Part shown: positions 8,390 to 16,699 of the stretch, one piece after another
Layout of the letters: the number at the start of each line of letters is the position of its first letter
How positions within the stretch are numbered: position 1 is the stretch's first letter
DNA from: Candidatus Planktophila sp.
GTDB lineage: Bacteria; Actinomycetota; Actinomycetes; Nanopelagicales; Nanopelagicaceae
Direction of reading: 5' to 3'
NCBI GenBank assembly: GCA_013205535.1
Contig: JABMMN010000002.1
Location: 1 to 44,203, forward strand
Length of the DNA stretch: 44,203 nt
Notes under the pieces: model-generated
What the model was told of the DNA's origin: nothing
The model's database searches: none
Seen by the model: the letters and a program-made list of their open reading frames with translations, nothing else
Position numbers and translations under genes: made by a program

Positions 8390-9233
8390 TATTTAAATTC
8401 CTATAAATTGCGGTAGTAGCAGTTGCACTATTCATAGTATAGAAGTGCAGACTCGGTGCGCCAGCGTGCAACAGATCTTCACACAACTGGCTTGCGAGTT
8501 CGATACCTAGATTTTGGACAGCATCCACATCACCCTCTATTGCCGTGAAGGCCGCTGAAATTGCGGGGGGGATCGGTGTGCCTCCAAGTTCAGCCATACG
8601 TTGTAACTGTTTGACGTTGGTAATCGGCAGGATTCCTGGAATTACGGGTAATTCGGAGCCACGAGCTTGCAATGCATATACAAGTTGCTCCCATTTTGAA
8701 ACTTCGAAGAAAAACTGTGTGGTTGCAAAAGTTGCACCTAGCCGTTCTTTGCGAAGTAAAACGTCAATATCTTTTTTTGTATCACCCGCTGATGAAGGAT
8801 GACCATCCGGGAAAGCAGCAACACCAATATCAAAACCTCCAAACTCACGAATTAGTTGTACGAGTTGGTCAGCGTGAGTAAAACCATCGGATACAGGTGT
8901 CCAGGGAGCGCGGGGTCCGCCTACTGGGTCCCCTCGCAGCGCTAAAACACCGCGAATTCCAGCGTCACGATAAAGATGCAGAATTGAGATCAATTCTGGG
9001 CGGCTTGAACCAACACATGTCAAATGTGCCACCGTTGGAACCTTAGTCCGATGCGTAACCTCTTGAGTGACGCCAATTGTTCTATTTCGTGTTGACCCAC
9101 CTGCGCCATAGGTCACAGATACAAACTTTGGTGCCATAGGCGCGAGTGCCTCAAGGGCCTCCCACAATCGAATCTCACCCTCACTGTCTTTAGGAGGGAA
9201 AAATTCTAATGAATACGAAGTGCGCGTTATCAC
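8379..9233 (-). CDS. metF: Methylenetetrahydrofolate reductase
   Basis: 5,10-methylenetetrahydrofolate reductase, which forms 5-methyl-THF for methionine synthesis. The 284 residues give a full-length single-domain MetF: SLEFFPPKD at the N-terminus, FVSVTYGAGGSTRNRT, the FAD-site ALRGDPVGG, GVAAFPDGHPSS, ATFATTQFFF and PGILPITN near the C-terminal third. The start is GTG at 9233, 6 nt after a TACCCT hexamer on the minus strand, so the transcript is probably leaderless. It is divergent from crtE with only 22 bp between them, and followed by the overlapping phosphatidyltransferase gene. Confidence 0.93.
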   Translation of the reverse strand: MITRTSYSLEFFPPKDSEGEIRLWEALEALAPMAPKFVSVTYGAGGSTRNRTIGVTQEVTHRTKVPTVAHLTCVGSSRPELISILHLYRDAGIRGVLALRGDPVGGPRAPWTPVSDGFTHADQLVQLIREFGGFDIGVAAFPDGHPSSAGDTKKDIDVLLRKERLGATFATTQFFFEVSKWEQLVYALQARGSELPVIPGILPITNVKQLQRMAELGGTPIPPAISAAFTAIEGDVDAVQNLGIELASQLCEDLLHAGAPSLHFYTMNSATATTAIYRNLNNAH

Positions 9234-9239
9234 ACTCTG

Positions 9240-9245
9240 AGGGTA
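9240..9245 (-). promoter_or_regulatory. -10 element for metF (leaderless), overlapping the crtE -10
   Basis: TACCCT on the minus strand, six bases before the GTG of metF. It shares the TA dinucleotide at 9244-9245 with the crtE -10 on the other strand. Confidence 0.55.
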
Positions 9246-9249
9246 CCTT
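9244..9249 (+). promoter_or_regulatory. -10 element for crtE (leaderless)
   Basis: TACCTT followed by six bases (TAAGGA) and the GTG of crtE. The AAGGAG just before GTG overlaps the start codon, so it is too close to act as a ribosome site. Confidence 0.55.
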
Positions 9250-9255
9250 TAAGGA

Positions 9256-10332
9256 GTGAGTTTAGAGGCCAAGGCAGCTTTGCAAGAGTTTCGTGATGCC
9301 GTTGAGATCGAATTATCGAAGTTTGTCGCCGAGCAATCCACTTTTCTAAACTCAATTTCAAGTGATCTGGCTCCAGTTGCACATGCCCTCTCAACTTTCC
9401 TGCTTGATAGTGGCAAACGCCTACGGCCTCTCTTTGCATACAGTGGATTTGTAAGTACAGATGCCGAATTAGACGTCTCAGTCACGCGGGCGATTGCAAG
9501 TCTTGAACTATTGCAGGCTTGTGCGCTCATCCATGATGATCTTATGGATGGCTCAGATACGCGTCGGGGTAGGCCCTCAATTCATCGTCACTTCGAATCC
9601 ATCCATGTCCAAGAGCAACTTGAGGGTTTTGCACCTGCATATGGTCTTGCCGCCGCTGTGTTACTGGGCGATTTAGCTTTGGTCTGGTCGAATCAGATGC
9701 TCAACGAGGCCAGACTCACATCTGAACGGTTGAGCAATGTATCCCCGATTTATGACGAGATGCGCACTGAGTTAATGGCCGGGCAATTTTTAGATATTCA
9801 TGAGCAGGCCCGCAAGAGTACTGACCTGGAGCGCTCTGTAAAAATCGCACGATATAAATCTGGAAAATATACGGTCGAGAGACCGTTGCACATAGGTGCA
9901 GTCCTGTCGCAAAGCCATTCCCCTGCTCTCCTAGATGCACTCTCTTCATATGGTCTGCCCCTTGGAGAGGCATTCCAATATCGAGATGATCTTTTAGGAG
10001 TCTTCGGGGATCCATCGGTCACGGGCAAGCCAGTGGGTGATGACCTTCGCGAAGGCAAAAGGACGGTGCTCATTGCCCTCACAGATGCTGCATGTACTGA
10101 GTCGATGCGAAGTGAGAGCAAAAAGTTCTTTGGAATGCCAGAGTTGGATGCAGGTGGCATATCTATTTTGCAGGAGATAATCACGGTAACTGGAGCAAAG
10201 CAAAAGCTTGAGGCAATGATTGAGAGGCTCACGCAAGAGGCATTGCAGGCTGCAGAGTCTGAGGTAATTGGAGAGCGGGCGCATCCCCTGCTTTTGGAGT
10301 TAGTAAAAATCACAACTAAGAGGAGCACCTAG
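9256..10332 (+). CDS. crtE: Polyprenyl diphosphate synthase (geranylgeranyl diphosphate synthase type)
   Basis: Class I trans-prenyltransferase of 358 aa that builds C20 (possibly longer) isoprenyl diphosphate. It has both Asp-rich motifs: HDDLMDGSDTRRG for the allylic substrate and YRDDLLGVFGDPSVTGKP for IPP, as well as the GKRLRP region near residue 55. Being directly followed by crtI and crtB, it is best read as the GGPP synthase feeding phytoene synthesis. The start is GTG 9256, supported by a TACCTT hexamer at leaderless spacing. It is divergent from metF. The last codons carry AGGAG, which serves as the ribosome site for crtI. Confidence 0.9.
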   Translation: MSLEAKAALQEFRDAVEIELSKFVAEQSTFLNSISSDLAPVAHALSTFLLDSGKRLRPLFAYSGFVSTDAELDVSVTRAIASLELLQACALIHDDLMDGSDTRRGRPSIHRHFESIHVQEQLEGFAPAYGLAAAVLLGDLALVWSNQMLNEARLTSERLSNVSPIYDEMRTELMAGQFLDIHEQARKSTDLERSVKIARYKSGKYTVERPLHIGAVLSQSHSPALLDALSSYGLPLGEAFQYRDDLLGVFGDPSVTGKPVGDDLREGKRTVLIALTDAACTESMRSESKKFFGMPELDAGGISILQEIITVTGAKQKLEAMIERLTQEALQAAESEVIGERAHPLLLELVKITTKRST

Positions 10333-11817
10333 ATGGCTGCACGTGTCAAAGGCCCGACCGATCATGTCGTTGTTGTAGGGGCGGGTCTTGCTGGACTCAG
10401 TGCTGCGCTTCGTTTAGCTGGTGCCGGTCGTAAAGTCACCGTTATCGAGCGAGAGTCGGTTCCTGGTGGAAGAAATGGTCTGCTCCAAAAACAGGGATAC
10501 TCATTCGATACGGGCCCATCTGTATTGACTATGCCCTCATTGATTCAAGATGCCTTCAACTGTGTGGGTGAGGATATGAAGGACTGGCTTGAACTCACCC
10601 CATTGACTCCTTTGTACCGGGCCTTTTATGCCGATGGAACCTCCTTGGATGTCCATGCAAATACACAGGAGATGGAGGCAGAGATTGAAAAAAACATCAG
10701 TGCCACCGAGGCCGCTGGCTACCGTCGCTATGTAGAGTTTGTGACCAAGTTATATAAGTATGAGATGAATGATTTTATCGATCGTAATATCGATAGCCCC
10801 TTTAATTTATTGACACCAAATCTGGCACGACTCATTGCGCTAGGTGGTTTTCGTAAACTCTCACCGAAGGTCAACCAATTTCTTAAAGACCCACGTCTTC
10901 AAAAGGTTTACTCCTTTCAGGCGATGTATGCAGGCGTGAGTCCCCAGCAGGCGCTGGCGATCTATGCGGTCATCGCATATATGGACTCTGTTAACGGTGT
11001 ATTTTTTCCAAAGGGAGGGATGCATGCGATCCCACGTGGACTCGCAGCGGCTGCCCAAAAACACGGTGTTGAGTTCAAATACAATACGACTGTCTCCAAG
11101 GTTGAGATCTCTCATGGCCGGGCCAAAGCGGTCTTAACCCAGGATGGCCAGCGCATTGAGTGTGATGCCGTCATCCTCAATCCTGATCTTCCAGTGGCCT
11201 GGCGAGAGTTATTAGGTAAGACACCACTATCTGTTAAGAGGCTGAAATACTCGCCCTCATGTACCACCTTGCTCGTTGGCTCCTCAAAGAAATACTCCCA
11301 CACCGCCCATCACAACATTCATTTCGGGCAATCGTGGGACGGGGTATTTGATGAGCTTATTAAGAAGAAGGTTTTGATGAGTGATCCCAGTATCTTGGTC
11401 ACAGTTCCGACACATGATGATCCAGATTTGGCACCACCTAACAAAAATATTTATTACATCCTCTTTCCCACTCCAAACCTGAGCGCCGATATTGACTGGG
11501 TCAAGCAGGCAGGGCCATATCGAGATGAGATGGTGCGGGCTCTTGAGAGCCGGGGCTATGAGGGTTTCGGGGATTCAATAGAGACCGAGACTCTAACGAC
11601 CCCCTTAGATTGGAAAAATCAGGGGATGGAACAGGGTGCACCATTTGCAAGCGCGCACACATTCTTTCAAACTGGACCATTTAGGCCACGCAACATCGCC
11701 GCAGGGATTGAAAACGTTGTCTTTGCCGGCTCAGGGACACAGCCTGGTGTTGGTATGCCCATGGTGTTGATCTCAGGACGACTTGCAGCAGAGCGAATTG
11801 TGGGACCAGTCAAGTAG
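10333..11817 (+). CDS. crtI: Phytoene desaturase
   Basis: CrtI-type phytoene desaturase, 494 aa, an FAD flavoprotein that introduces the conjugated double bonds leading from phytoene to neurosporene or lycopene. Key features are the nucleotide-binding VVVGAGLAGLSAALRLAGAG, the ERESVPGGRNG loop, FDTGPSVLTMP, and the C-terminal FAGSGTQPGVGMPMVLISGR. ATG 10333 has AGGAG at 10321-10325, seven bases upstream, inside the end of crtE. It lies between crtE and crtB with no gaps, so the three form one operon. The number of desaturation steps cannot be predicted. Confidence 0.93.
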   Translation: MAARVKGPTDHVVVVGAGLAGLSAALRLAGAGRKVTVIERESVPGGRNGLLQKQGYSFDTGPSVLTMPSLIQDAFNCVGEDMKDWLELTPLTPLYRAFYADGTSLDVHANTQEMEAEIEKNISATEAAGYRRYVEFVTKLYKYEMNDFIDRNIDSPFNLLTPNLARLIALGGFRKLSPKVNQFLKDPRLQKVYSFQAMYAGVSPQQALAIYAVIAYMDSVNGVFFPKGGMHAIPRGLAAAAQKHGVEFKYNTTVSKVEISHGRAKAVLTQDGQRIECDAVILNPDLPVAWRELLGKTPLSVKRLKYSPSCTTLLVGSSKKYSHTAHHNIHFGQSWDGVFDELIKKKVLMSDPSILVTVPTHDDPDLAPPNKNIYYILFPTPNLSADIDWVKQAGPYRDEMVRALESRGYEGFGDSIETETLTTPLDWKNQGMEQGAPFASAHTFFQTGPFRPRNIAAGIENVVFAGSGTQPGVGMPMVLISGRLAAERIVGPVK

Positions 11818-12690
11818 ATGGATGAGCTTGCAGAATCCTACGCGGAGTGCAAGAGATTAAATGCTCTGCATGGTAAAACGTATTACTTAGCGACTTTGCT
11901 ACTCCCCAAATCCAAACGCCCCTATGTCCATGCGCTCTATGGCTTTGCTCGATATGCCGATGAGATTGTCGATGATATGGCCTCTACGCTCACAGTTGAG
12001 GAGAAGGCACAAGCCCTAGGTGTATGGGGAGAGAAAATCCTAAGCGATTTAAAGAGTGGAGAGAGTGATGATGCGATAGGTCGTGCCTTGATCGATACTG
12101 TGAATCGCTTTGATATTCCGCATGCACACTTTGAAGCCTTTCTTCACTCAATGACTATGGACCTGACGGTGCAGGAGTACCAGACATATGAGGATTTGAT
12201 GGAGTATGTCTATGGCTCTGCCGCAGTGATTGGCCTTGAGATGGTCCCAGTCTTAGGCGCACTCGATGATGGTGCTTATGAGTGCGCAAAAAACCTAGGT
12301 ATCGCCTTTCAATTGGCGAATTTCATTCGAGATGTCGGTGAGGATCTAGATCGTGGCCGTATCTATCTTCCGATTACAGAGTTGGCTCAATATGGTGTCA
12401 CACGCCAGATGCTCGAAGAGAGAGTACTGACCCCTCAAATTGTTGAGGCCCTCAAGTTTCAGATCGCCCGCGTGCGCACCCTTCAGGCCCAGGCCGCTCC
12501 TGGAATTTTAATGTTGGAGGCAAAAAGTCGGCCATGTATCGAAGCGGCGAGCACGCTCTACTGTGGAATCGTCGATGAGGTAGAAAAGATTGGTTATGAC
12601 ATCTTCAATAAACGCGCCACAACATCTTCACCGCGCAGAGCACGGGTTGCAGGTGCAGCTCTCCTCAAGCGTTTAGTTTCATCTCGCTGA
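11818..12690 (+). CDS. crtB: Phytoene synthase
   Basis: Squalene/phytoene synthase family enzyme, 290 aa, joining two GGPP molecules to phytoene, the first committed carotenoid step. Both Asp-rich motifs are present: the first as ARYADEIVDDM, the second as NFIRDVGEDLDRGRIYLP. The context YFATLLL-like YYLATLLLPKSKRPYVHALY at the N-terminus is also typical. ATG 11818 directly follows the crtI stop. It is the last gene of the crtE-crtI-crtB operon; the TPP riboswitch follows. Confidence 0.94.
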   Translation: MDELAESYAECKRLNALHGKTYYLATLLLPKSKRPYVHALYGFARYADEIVDDMASTLTVEEKAQALGVWGEKILSDLKSGESDDAIGRALIDTVNRFDIPHAHFEAFLHSMTMDLTVQEYQTYEDLMEYVYGSAAVIGLEMVPVLGALDDGAYECAKNLGIAFQLANFIRDVGEDLDRGRIYLPITELAQYGVTRQMLEERVLTPQIVEALKFQIARVRTLQAQAAPGILMLEAKSRPCIEAASTLYCGIVDEVEKIGYDIFNKRATTSSPRRARVAGAALLKRLVSSR

Positions 12691-12735
12691 GGCTTAGAAA
12701 GTGCCAGCCACTGCAGATTGGAGGGTTTTGCCATA

Positions 12736-12826
12736 GGGTGAAGGTACGGGAGCCCTTAAAGGCTGAGAGGGTCTGAATTTCAGATCGACCGTTAGACCGA
12801 TCCGGTAATGCGGATGCGGAAAGGAA
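12736..12826 (+). promoter_or_regulatory. TPP riboswitch (THI element)
   Basis: Thiamine pyrophosphate-binding leader. Conserved blocks appear in order: ACGGGAGCCC (12746-12755), GGCTGAGAGGG (12761-12771), then GACCGATCCGGTAATGCGGA (12796-12815) and GCGGAAAGGA. These match the THI-box core (GGGxGCCC, GGCTGAGA, CTGATCxGGxTAATGCxxGCGxAGGGA). The AAGGA at 12821-12825, seven bases before the ATG of the next gene, falls at the 3' edge, so TPP probably blocks ribosome binding. Outer boundaries are approximate. Confidence 0.88.
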
Positions 12827-12832
12827 AATATC

Positions 12833-13408
12833 ATGTCAACAACTCTCTTTACTGCCTGGGGCTATGACGTATCAATCCTTGAATCAGTTGCAGCACTCGT
12901 CTCCATCATAGGTGTCTGGCTGGGAACAACTGGTAGACGAATCACATGGCCATGGTGGGCTGCAAGTAGCGCACTCTATATGGTCTTTTTTTACCAGGCC
13001 GATCTCTTTGCAAGTGCTGCTTTGCAGATTGTCTTCATTGTGGCAGCAGTGTGGGGCTGGTTTGGTTGGGCACCAACTGGAGCGGAGCCTGGTGCCTTAT
13101 CAAATCGTAATAGGGTCATTTGGGCGATGGCAACGATCGTCTCAGTCTCAATTCTCACACCAATTCTCTCGAACCTTGGCGCGGCGGCAACATGGTCTGA
13201 TGCATTCCTTCTCGTTGCAAGTTTGATTGCACAGATTCTTATGGTCTACGAGAAGATAGAGACTTGGATCCTATGGATCATCGTTGATGTAGTTGGAACT
13301 ATTCAATATGCAGTGCTGGGCTATTGGTTCACAGCCGTTTTGTATTTTGCCTTCACGCTTGTTGCTTTTGTTGGCTGGAAGCGTTGGAATGTCTCTTATA
13401 GCCATTGA
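12833..13408 (+). CDS. pnuT: PnuC-family transporter, probably PnuT (thiamine uptake)
   Basis: Small membrane transporter of the PnuC family, 191 aa with about seven hydrophobic segments. Family features include RRITWPWWAASSALYMVFFY, the tryptophan-rich AAVWGWFGWAP, and a C-terminal pair AQILMVYEKIETWILWIIVDV. PnuC proteins carry nicotinamide riboside, while the PnuT subgroup carries thiamine. The TPP riboswitch directly upstream makes thiamine the likely substrate. PnuC-type carriers rely on intracellular phosphorylation to trap their substrate, so the kinase gene overlapping its 3' end by 20 bp is of interest. ATG 12833 has AAGGA seven bases upstream. Confidence 0.88.
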   Translation: MSTTLFTAWGYDVSILESVAALVSIIGVWLGTTGRRITWPWWAASSALYMVFFYQADLFASAALQIVFIVAAVWGWFGWAPTGAEPGALSNRNRVIWAMATIVSVSILTPILSNLGAAATWSDAFLLVASLIAQILMVYEKIETWILWIIVDVVGTIQYAVLGYWFTAVLYFAFTLVAFVGWKRWNVSYSH

Positions 13409-13886
13409 CGGTCGCGCCGGTGCTGGCAAAACCACCTTAGCAAGAGAACTCTATGAGAGGCTCTCTCAAGACAAGTCTGTGAGCGTTATTCATATGGATG
13501 ATTTGTACAATGGTTGGCACAACGCACTCAATATTGATCTAACCTCAAAGTTAGAGACTATAATTGATGCATTCGTGACACGAGTAGAGATCTTGATTCC
13601 TATTTTCAATTGGACAACTATGTCCTTTGATTCATCTCAACTGCTTGTTCCAAGTGACGTCCTGATTATTGAGGGTGTCGGTGCCGGTCAAAAAGTAGTG
13701 CGTGATGCTGGAGCGATCCTGCATTGGCTCGATATCGAGTCCGAAGAGGGCTTGGCCCGCGTTTTAGCACGAGATGGCATGGCGATAGAGATCCATATGC
13801 GCCAATGGCAGGTAGATCAGGAGGAGCATTTTCAACGTGATGCAACGCGCAAACATGCACATCACCTTCTTACTTCACAACCTTAA
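13389..13886 (+). CDS. P-loop kinase of the uridine-kinase-like fold, substrate unknown
   Basis: Small P-loop NTPase of about 165 aa. The Walker A motif GRAGAGKTTLA lies near the N-terminus, followed by VIHMDDLYNGW, which resembles the acceptor-binding Asp loop of uridine kinases, and LIIEGVGAGQ as the Walker B strand. The C-terminal VDQEEHFQRDATRKHAH is shared with actinobacterial proteins annotated loosely as uridine kinase. ATG 13389 is chosen because it lies inside the end of the pnuT-like gene and starts directly with the Walker A strand. Coupling to a TPP-controlled transporter raises the possibility of thiamine or thiamine-precursor phosphorylation; this is inference only. Confidence 0.72.
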   Translation: MSLIAIDGRAGAGKTTLARELYERLSQDKSVSVIHMDDLYNGWHNALNIDLTSKLETIIDAFVTRVEILIPIFNWTTMSFDSSQLLVPSDVLIIEGVGAGQKVVRDAGAILHWLDIESEEGLARVLARDGMAIEIHMRQWQVDQEEHFQRDATRKHAHHLLTSQP

Positions 13887-13923
13887 TGGGCGCGCCCCGC
13901 GCGCTTCTCTCACGCGTAATCCA

Positions 13924-13929
13924 TAAAAT
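13924..13929 (+). promoter_or_regulatory. -10 element for pknB-like kinase (leaderless)
   Basis: TAAAAT followed by six bases (TCACAC) and ATG at 13936. The preceding 13888-13897 holds the palindrome GGGCGCGCCC, of unknown role. Confidence 0.55.
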
Positions 13930-13935
13930 TCACAC

Positions 13936-15831
13936 ATGTCGGACCTATCGGGTGAGCTCATTGATAGCCGCTACCAGCTGATTCAACAGGTCGCTAATGG
14001 TGGGATGGCCTCGATCTATGAGGCGATTGATACTCGTCTAGACCGTAAAGTCGCAGTCAAAATCATGCATCCGCATCTGGCCCAAGATGAGGCCTTCGTT
14101 AATCGCTTCATACGTGAGGCAAAGGCCGCTGCCGCTCTCAATCACCCCAACATTGTCGCGGTGCAGGATCAAGGCTGGAATCAAAGTGGCATACCCGCAG
14201 TCTTTTTAGTGATGGAGTTTATCGAGGGGAGCACTCTGCGTGAGTATCTCAATGAGCGGGGACGATTCGAATTTAATGATGCAGTCAACTATCTGACCCC
14301 GATTTTAAGCGCTCTTGCAGCGGCTCATGCAATTGGGATTGTTCATCGAGATATTAAGCCTGAGAATATTTTGATTTCAAAGGAGGGACGGATTAAGCTC
14401 GCGGATTTTGGTCTGGCTCGTGGAGAGATTATTGGATCTACGATGACGGCAGAGTCAAGTGTAATCCTTGGCTCAGTTTCATATCTATCCCCCGAGCAAG
14501 TACAACGGGGCGTTTGCGATGCACGAAGTGATGTTTATGCCCTAGCCATAGTCGCATTCGAGATGCTGACTGGTGAAAAGCCATTTCTCGGTGAGACCCC
14601 CATCCAAATCGCCTATATGCATGTCAATGAAGATATTCCATCACTTCGCTCCAAACGCAAAGATCTACCTCAAGCACTCGATGAGTTGATAAGTCGGGCA
14701 GCGAATAGGGACCCTGATTTACGCCCACGCAATGCGGGTGAGTTTCTTGCACAACTGCTAAGGATTGCGGCAGAGATAGATCCGAAGAAGAATCAGATGA
14801 GATTGGATCTAGATCTACCAGTTGATCCGATTCGAGAGAAACCGCGCTCTAAACCAAAGCGAGAGATTCTTACTCAAGCCATCACGGAGTTAAAAGAGAG
14901 TACACAAGAGGTTCGTCGAAGCGCCGATAAAAAGCAGCGAGCCAGTAGGCGTGTGCGACGCAACCGTAAAGTTGCTCTTCTCCTTGCCATCACCCTAGGC
15001 ATCGGTGGCTGGTACACACTAGTGGGACCTGGATCTCGGATAGTTGTTCCATCAACAATCGGAGGCTCATACGATCAAGCGCTCTCACTTCTGACACCTT
15101 TGGGAATAACCAACGTGATTACTGAAAAACGATTTGATGAAGAGGTTTCAGCAGGCACCATTATCGAATCAGATCCGCAGGCTGGTGGACGAATAGATTC
15201 TGGTGGATCGGTGACATTAATCGTTTCAAAAGGAGCTGAGCGTTTTACCATTGCATCTCTAGTCGGCTTGACACCAGAGGCAGCGAGCGCTTTAATCACA
15301 AAGAGCCCTTTGATTCTCGGAACGACTAAGGAGATATTTAGTAACAAGATACCAAAAGGCTTTGTCATCTCCTCAGATCCACAAGCAGGTGCCCAAGTAA
15401 AACGAGGCTCTGCAGTCAATCTCATACTGAGCAAAGGTGTTGAGTTAGTCTCTCTTGCATCGTATGTAGGTAAAAGTGGGGAGCAGGGCCTCAATGAGCT
15501 CACAGAGGCGGGATTTGAGGTCGAAAGTTCATATGCATTTGATGAGAAAATCCTCGCCGGTGCAGTCGTTTCACAGATTCCTAGCGGAAATATTGAGGTC
15601 CCAAAGAGTTCAAAGGTCAGACTGATTGTCTCAAAAGGCTCTCAATACGTATACATTCCGAATGTCCTCTCACTTGAAGAGAGTAAGGCGGTTGCCGCTC
15701 TCAAAGACCTTGATCTAAAGGTCATCGTCAAGAAATTGGGAGTCAAAAAAATTAAAAAGACCACAAATATCTCCCCCAAGGTCGGTAGTAAAGTCAAACG
15801 TGGCAGTGTGGTCACGATTACCGTAGGGTGA
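13936..15831 (+). CDS. pknB: PASTA-domain serine/threonine protein kinase (PknB type)
   Basis: Transmembrane eukaryotic-like Ser/Thr kinase of 631 aa. The cytoplasmic kinase domain (about 12-275) has GxGxxA-type loop NGGMASIYEA, catalytic Lys K42 in VAVKI, HRDIKPEN with D139, and DFG at 157-159, followed by a Ser/Thr-rich activation loop and SYLSPEQ. A basic juxtamembrane region (300-345) leads to one membrane helix (345-363). The exterior is four PASTA repeats (about 368-433, 436-502, 503-567 and 571-631), which in this family sense peptidoglycan fragments and regulate cell-wall growth and division. It is complete and appears active. Transcription is probably leaderless. Confidence 0.93.
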   Translation: MSDLSGELIDSRYQLIQQVANGGMASIYEAIDTRLDRKVAVKIMHPHLAQDEAFVNRFIREAKAAAALNHPNIVAVQDQGWNQSGIPAVFLVMEFIEGSTLREYLNERGRFEFNDAVNYLTPILSALAAAHAIGIVHRDIKPENILISKEGRIKLADFGLARGEIIGSTMTAESSVILGSVSYLSPEQVQRGVCDARSDVYALAIVAFEMLTGEKPFLGETPIQIAYMHVNEDIPSLRSKRKDLPQALDELISRAANRDPDLRPRNAGEFLAQLLRIAAEIDPKKNQMRLDLDLPVDPIREKPRSKPKREILTQAITELKESTQEVRRSADKKQRASRRVRRNRKVALLLAITLGIGGWYTLVGPGSRIVVPSTIGGSYDQALSLLTPLGITNVITEKRFDEEVSAGTIIESDPQAGGRIDSGGSVTLIVSKGAERFTIASLVGLTPEAASALITKSPLILGTTKEIFSNKIPKGFVISSDPQAGAQVKRGSAVNLILSKGVELVSLASYVGKSGEQGLNELTEAGFEVESSYAFDEKILAGAVVSQIPSGNIEVPKSSKVRLIVSKGSQYVYIPNVLSLEESKAVAALKDLDLKVIVKKLGVKKIKKTTNISPKVGSKVKRGSVVTITVG

Positions 15832-15835
15832 ATGG

Positions 15836-16699
15836 ATGTCTAAGGCGCGTTCACGTATCGGTGCTCATACTCCAACAACTGGAGGGATGGCCAAACGTTC
15901 GATTGAGTATGCAAAGACAACTGGAGCAGAGGTAATCCAAGTCTTTGCATCTAGTCCACGTATGTGGGCAATGCCGGCGTCGAAGCCGGATTTGGACGAG
16001 GCATTCAAGCTCAAGGCTGGGGCGCTCGACATCCAGACTTACGTACATGCCCCCTTCCTGATCAACTTAGGCTCTCCTACGCCGGCAACATATGAGAACT
16101 CATTGGCCTCAACTGCCTACTCGTTACAGCGAGCCAGTGATATCGGCGCTTTGGGTGTTGTTATTCACACTGGCTCTGCAGTTGATGTGAACTATGTCGA
16201 GACCGCTTGGAGGCAGATACATGAGGGCATGATGCCGATCCTTAACGCTCTTCAAGAGGACTCACCTTTTCTCTTACTTGAGCCAACTGCAGGACAGGGG
16301 CAGTCATTAGTAAAGAAGTTAGATGATCTCGAAAACTATCTCAAGGCACTTGAGTACCATCCAAAGGTCGGGATCTGCCTCGATACCTGCCATGTCTTTG
16401 CCGCGGGCCATGACATAGCCGTCAAGGGCGGTATGACCAAGGTTCTAGATCTTCTTGTAGAGGTCGCAGGTAAGGAGCGTTTTAAATTGGTGCATGCCAA
16501 TGATTCGATGGATGTCTGTGGAGCTCTCAAGGACCGCCACCAAAATATTGGAGATGGCCATATAGGGGTTGCACCCTTTGCCGAATTACTCGCTCATCCA
16601 GCAACGGCTGGCGTGCCGTTGGTATTAGAGACTCCTGGCATGGAGGACAAACACACGAGTGAAGTAGCCTTATTAAAGTCTCTGCGAGATGAGAGGTGA
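15836..16699 (+). CDS. nfo: Endonuclease IV (AP endonuclease)
   Basis: Apurinic/apyrimidinic endonuclease of the Nfo family, a TIM-barrel enzyme with three zinc ions that cuts DNA at abasic sites in base-excision repair. The 287 residues show the metal-binding blocks in order: GAHTPTTGG, YVHAPFLINLGSP, HTGS, LLEPTAGQG (metal Glu), GICLDTCHVFAAGHD, VHANDSMD, and RHQNIGDGHIG, ending with LETPGMEDKH. ATG 15836 lies 4 bp after the kinase stop, so it is probably cotranscribed. Its stop overlaps the next start as GTGA. Confidence 0.94.
   Translation: MSKARSRIGAHTPTTGGMAKRSIEYAKTTGAEVIQVFASSPRMWAMPASKPDLDEAFKLKAGALDIQTYVHAPFLINLGSPTPATYENSLASTAYSLQRASDIGALGVVIHTGSAVDVNYVETAWRQIHEGMMPILNALQEDSPFLLLEPTAGQGQSLVKKLDDLENYLKALEYHPKVGICLDTCHVFAAGHDIAVKGGMTKVLDLLVEVAGKERFKLVHANDSMDVCGALKDRHQNIGDGHIGVAPFAELLAHPATAGVPLVLETPGMEDKHTSEVALLKSLRDER

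Noticed and set aside
13887-13923. GC-rich palindrome GGGCGCGCCC after the kinase gene as a terminator
   Set aside because: The palindrome has no loop-forming centre and no T-run follows. It is left without a function.
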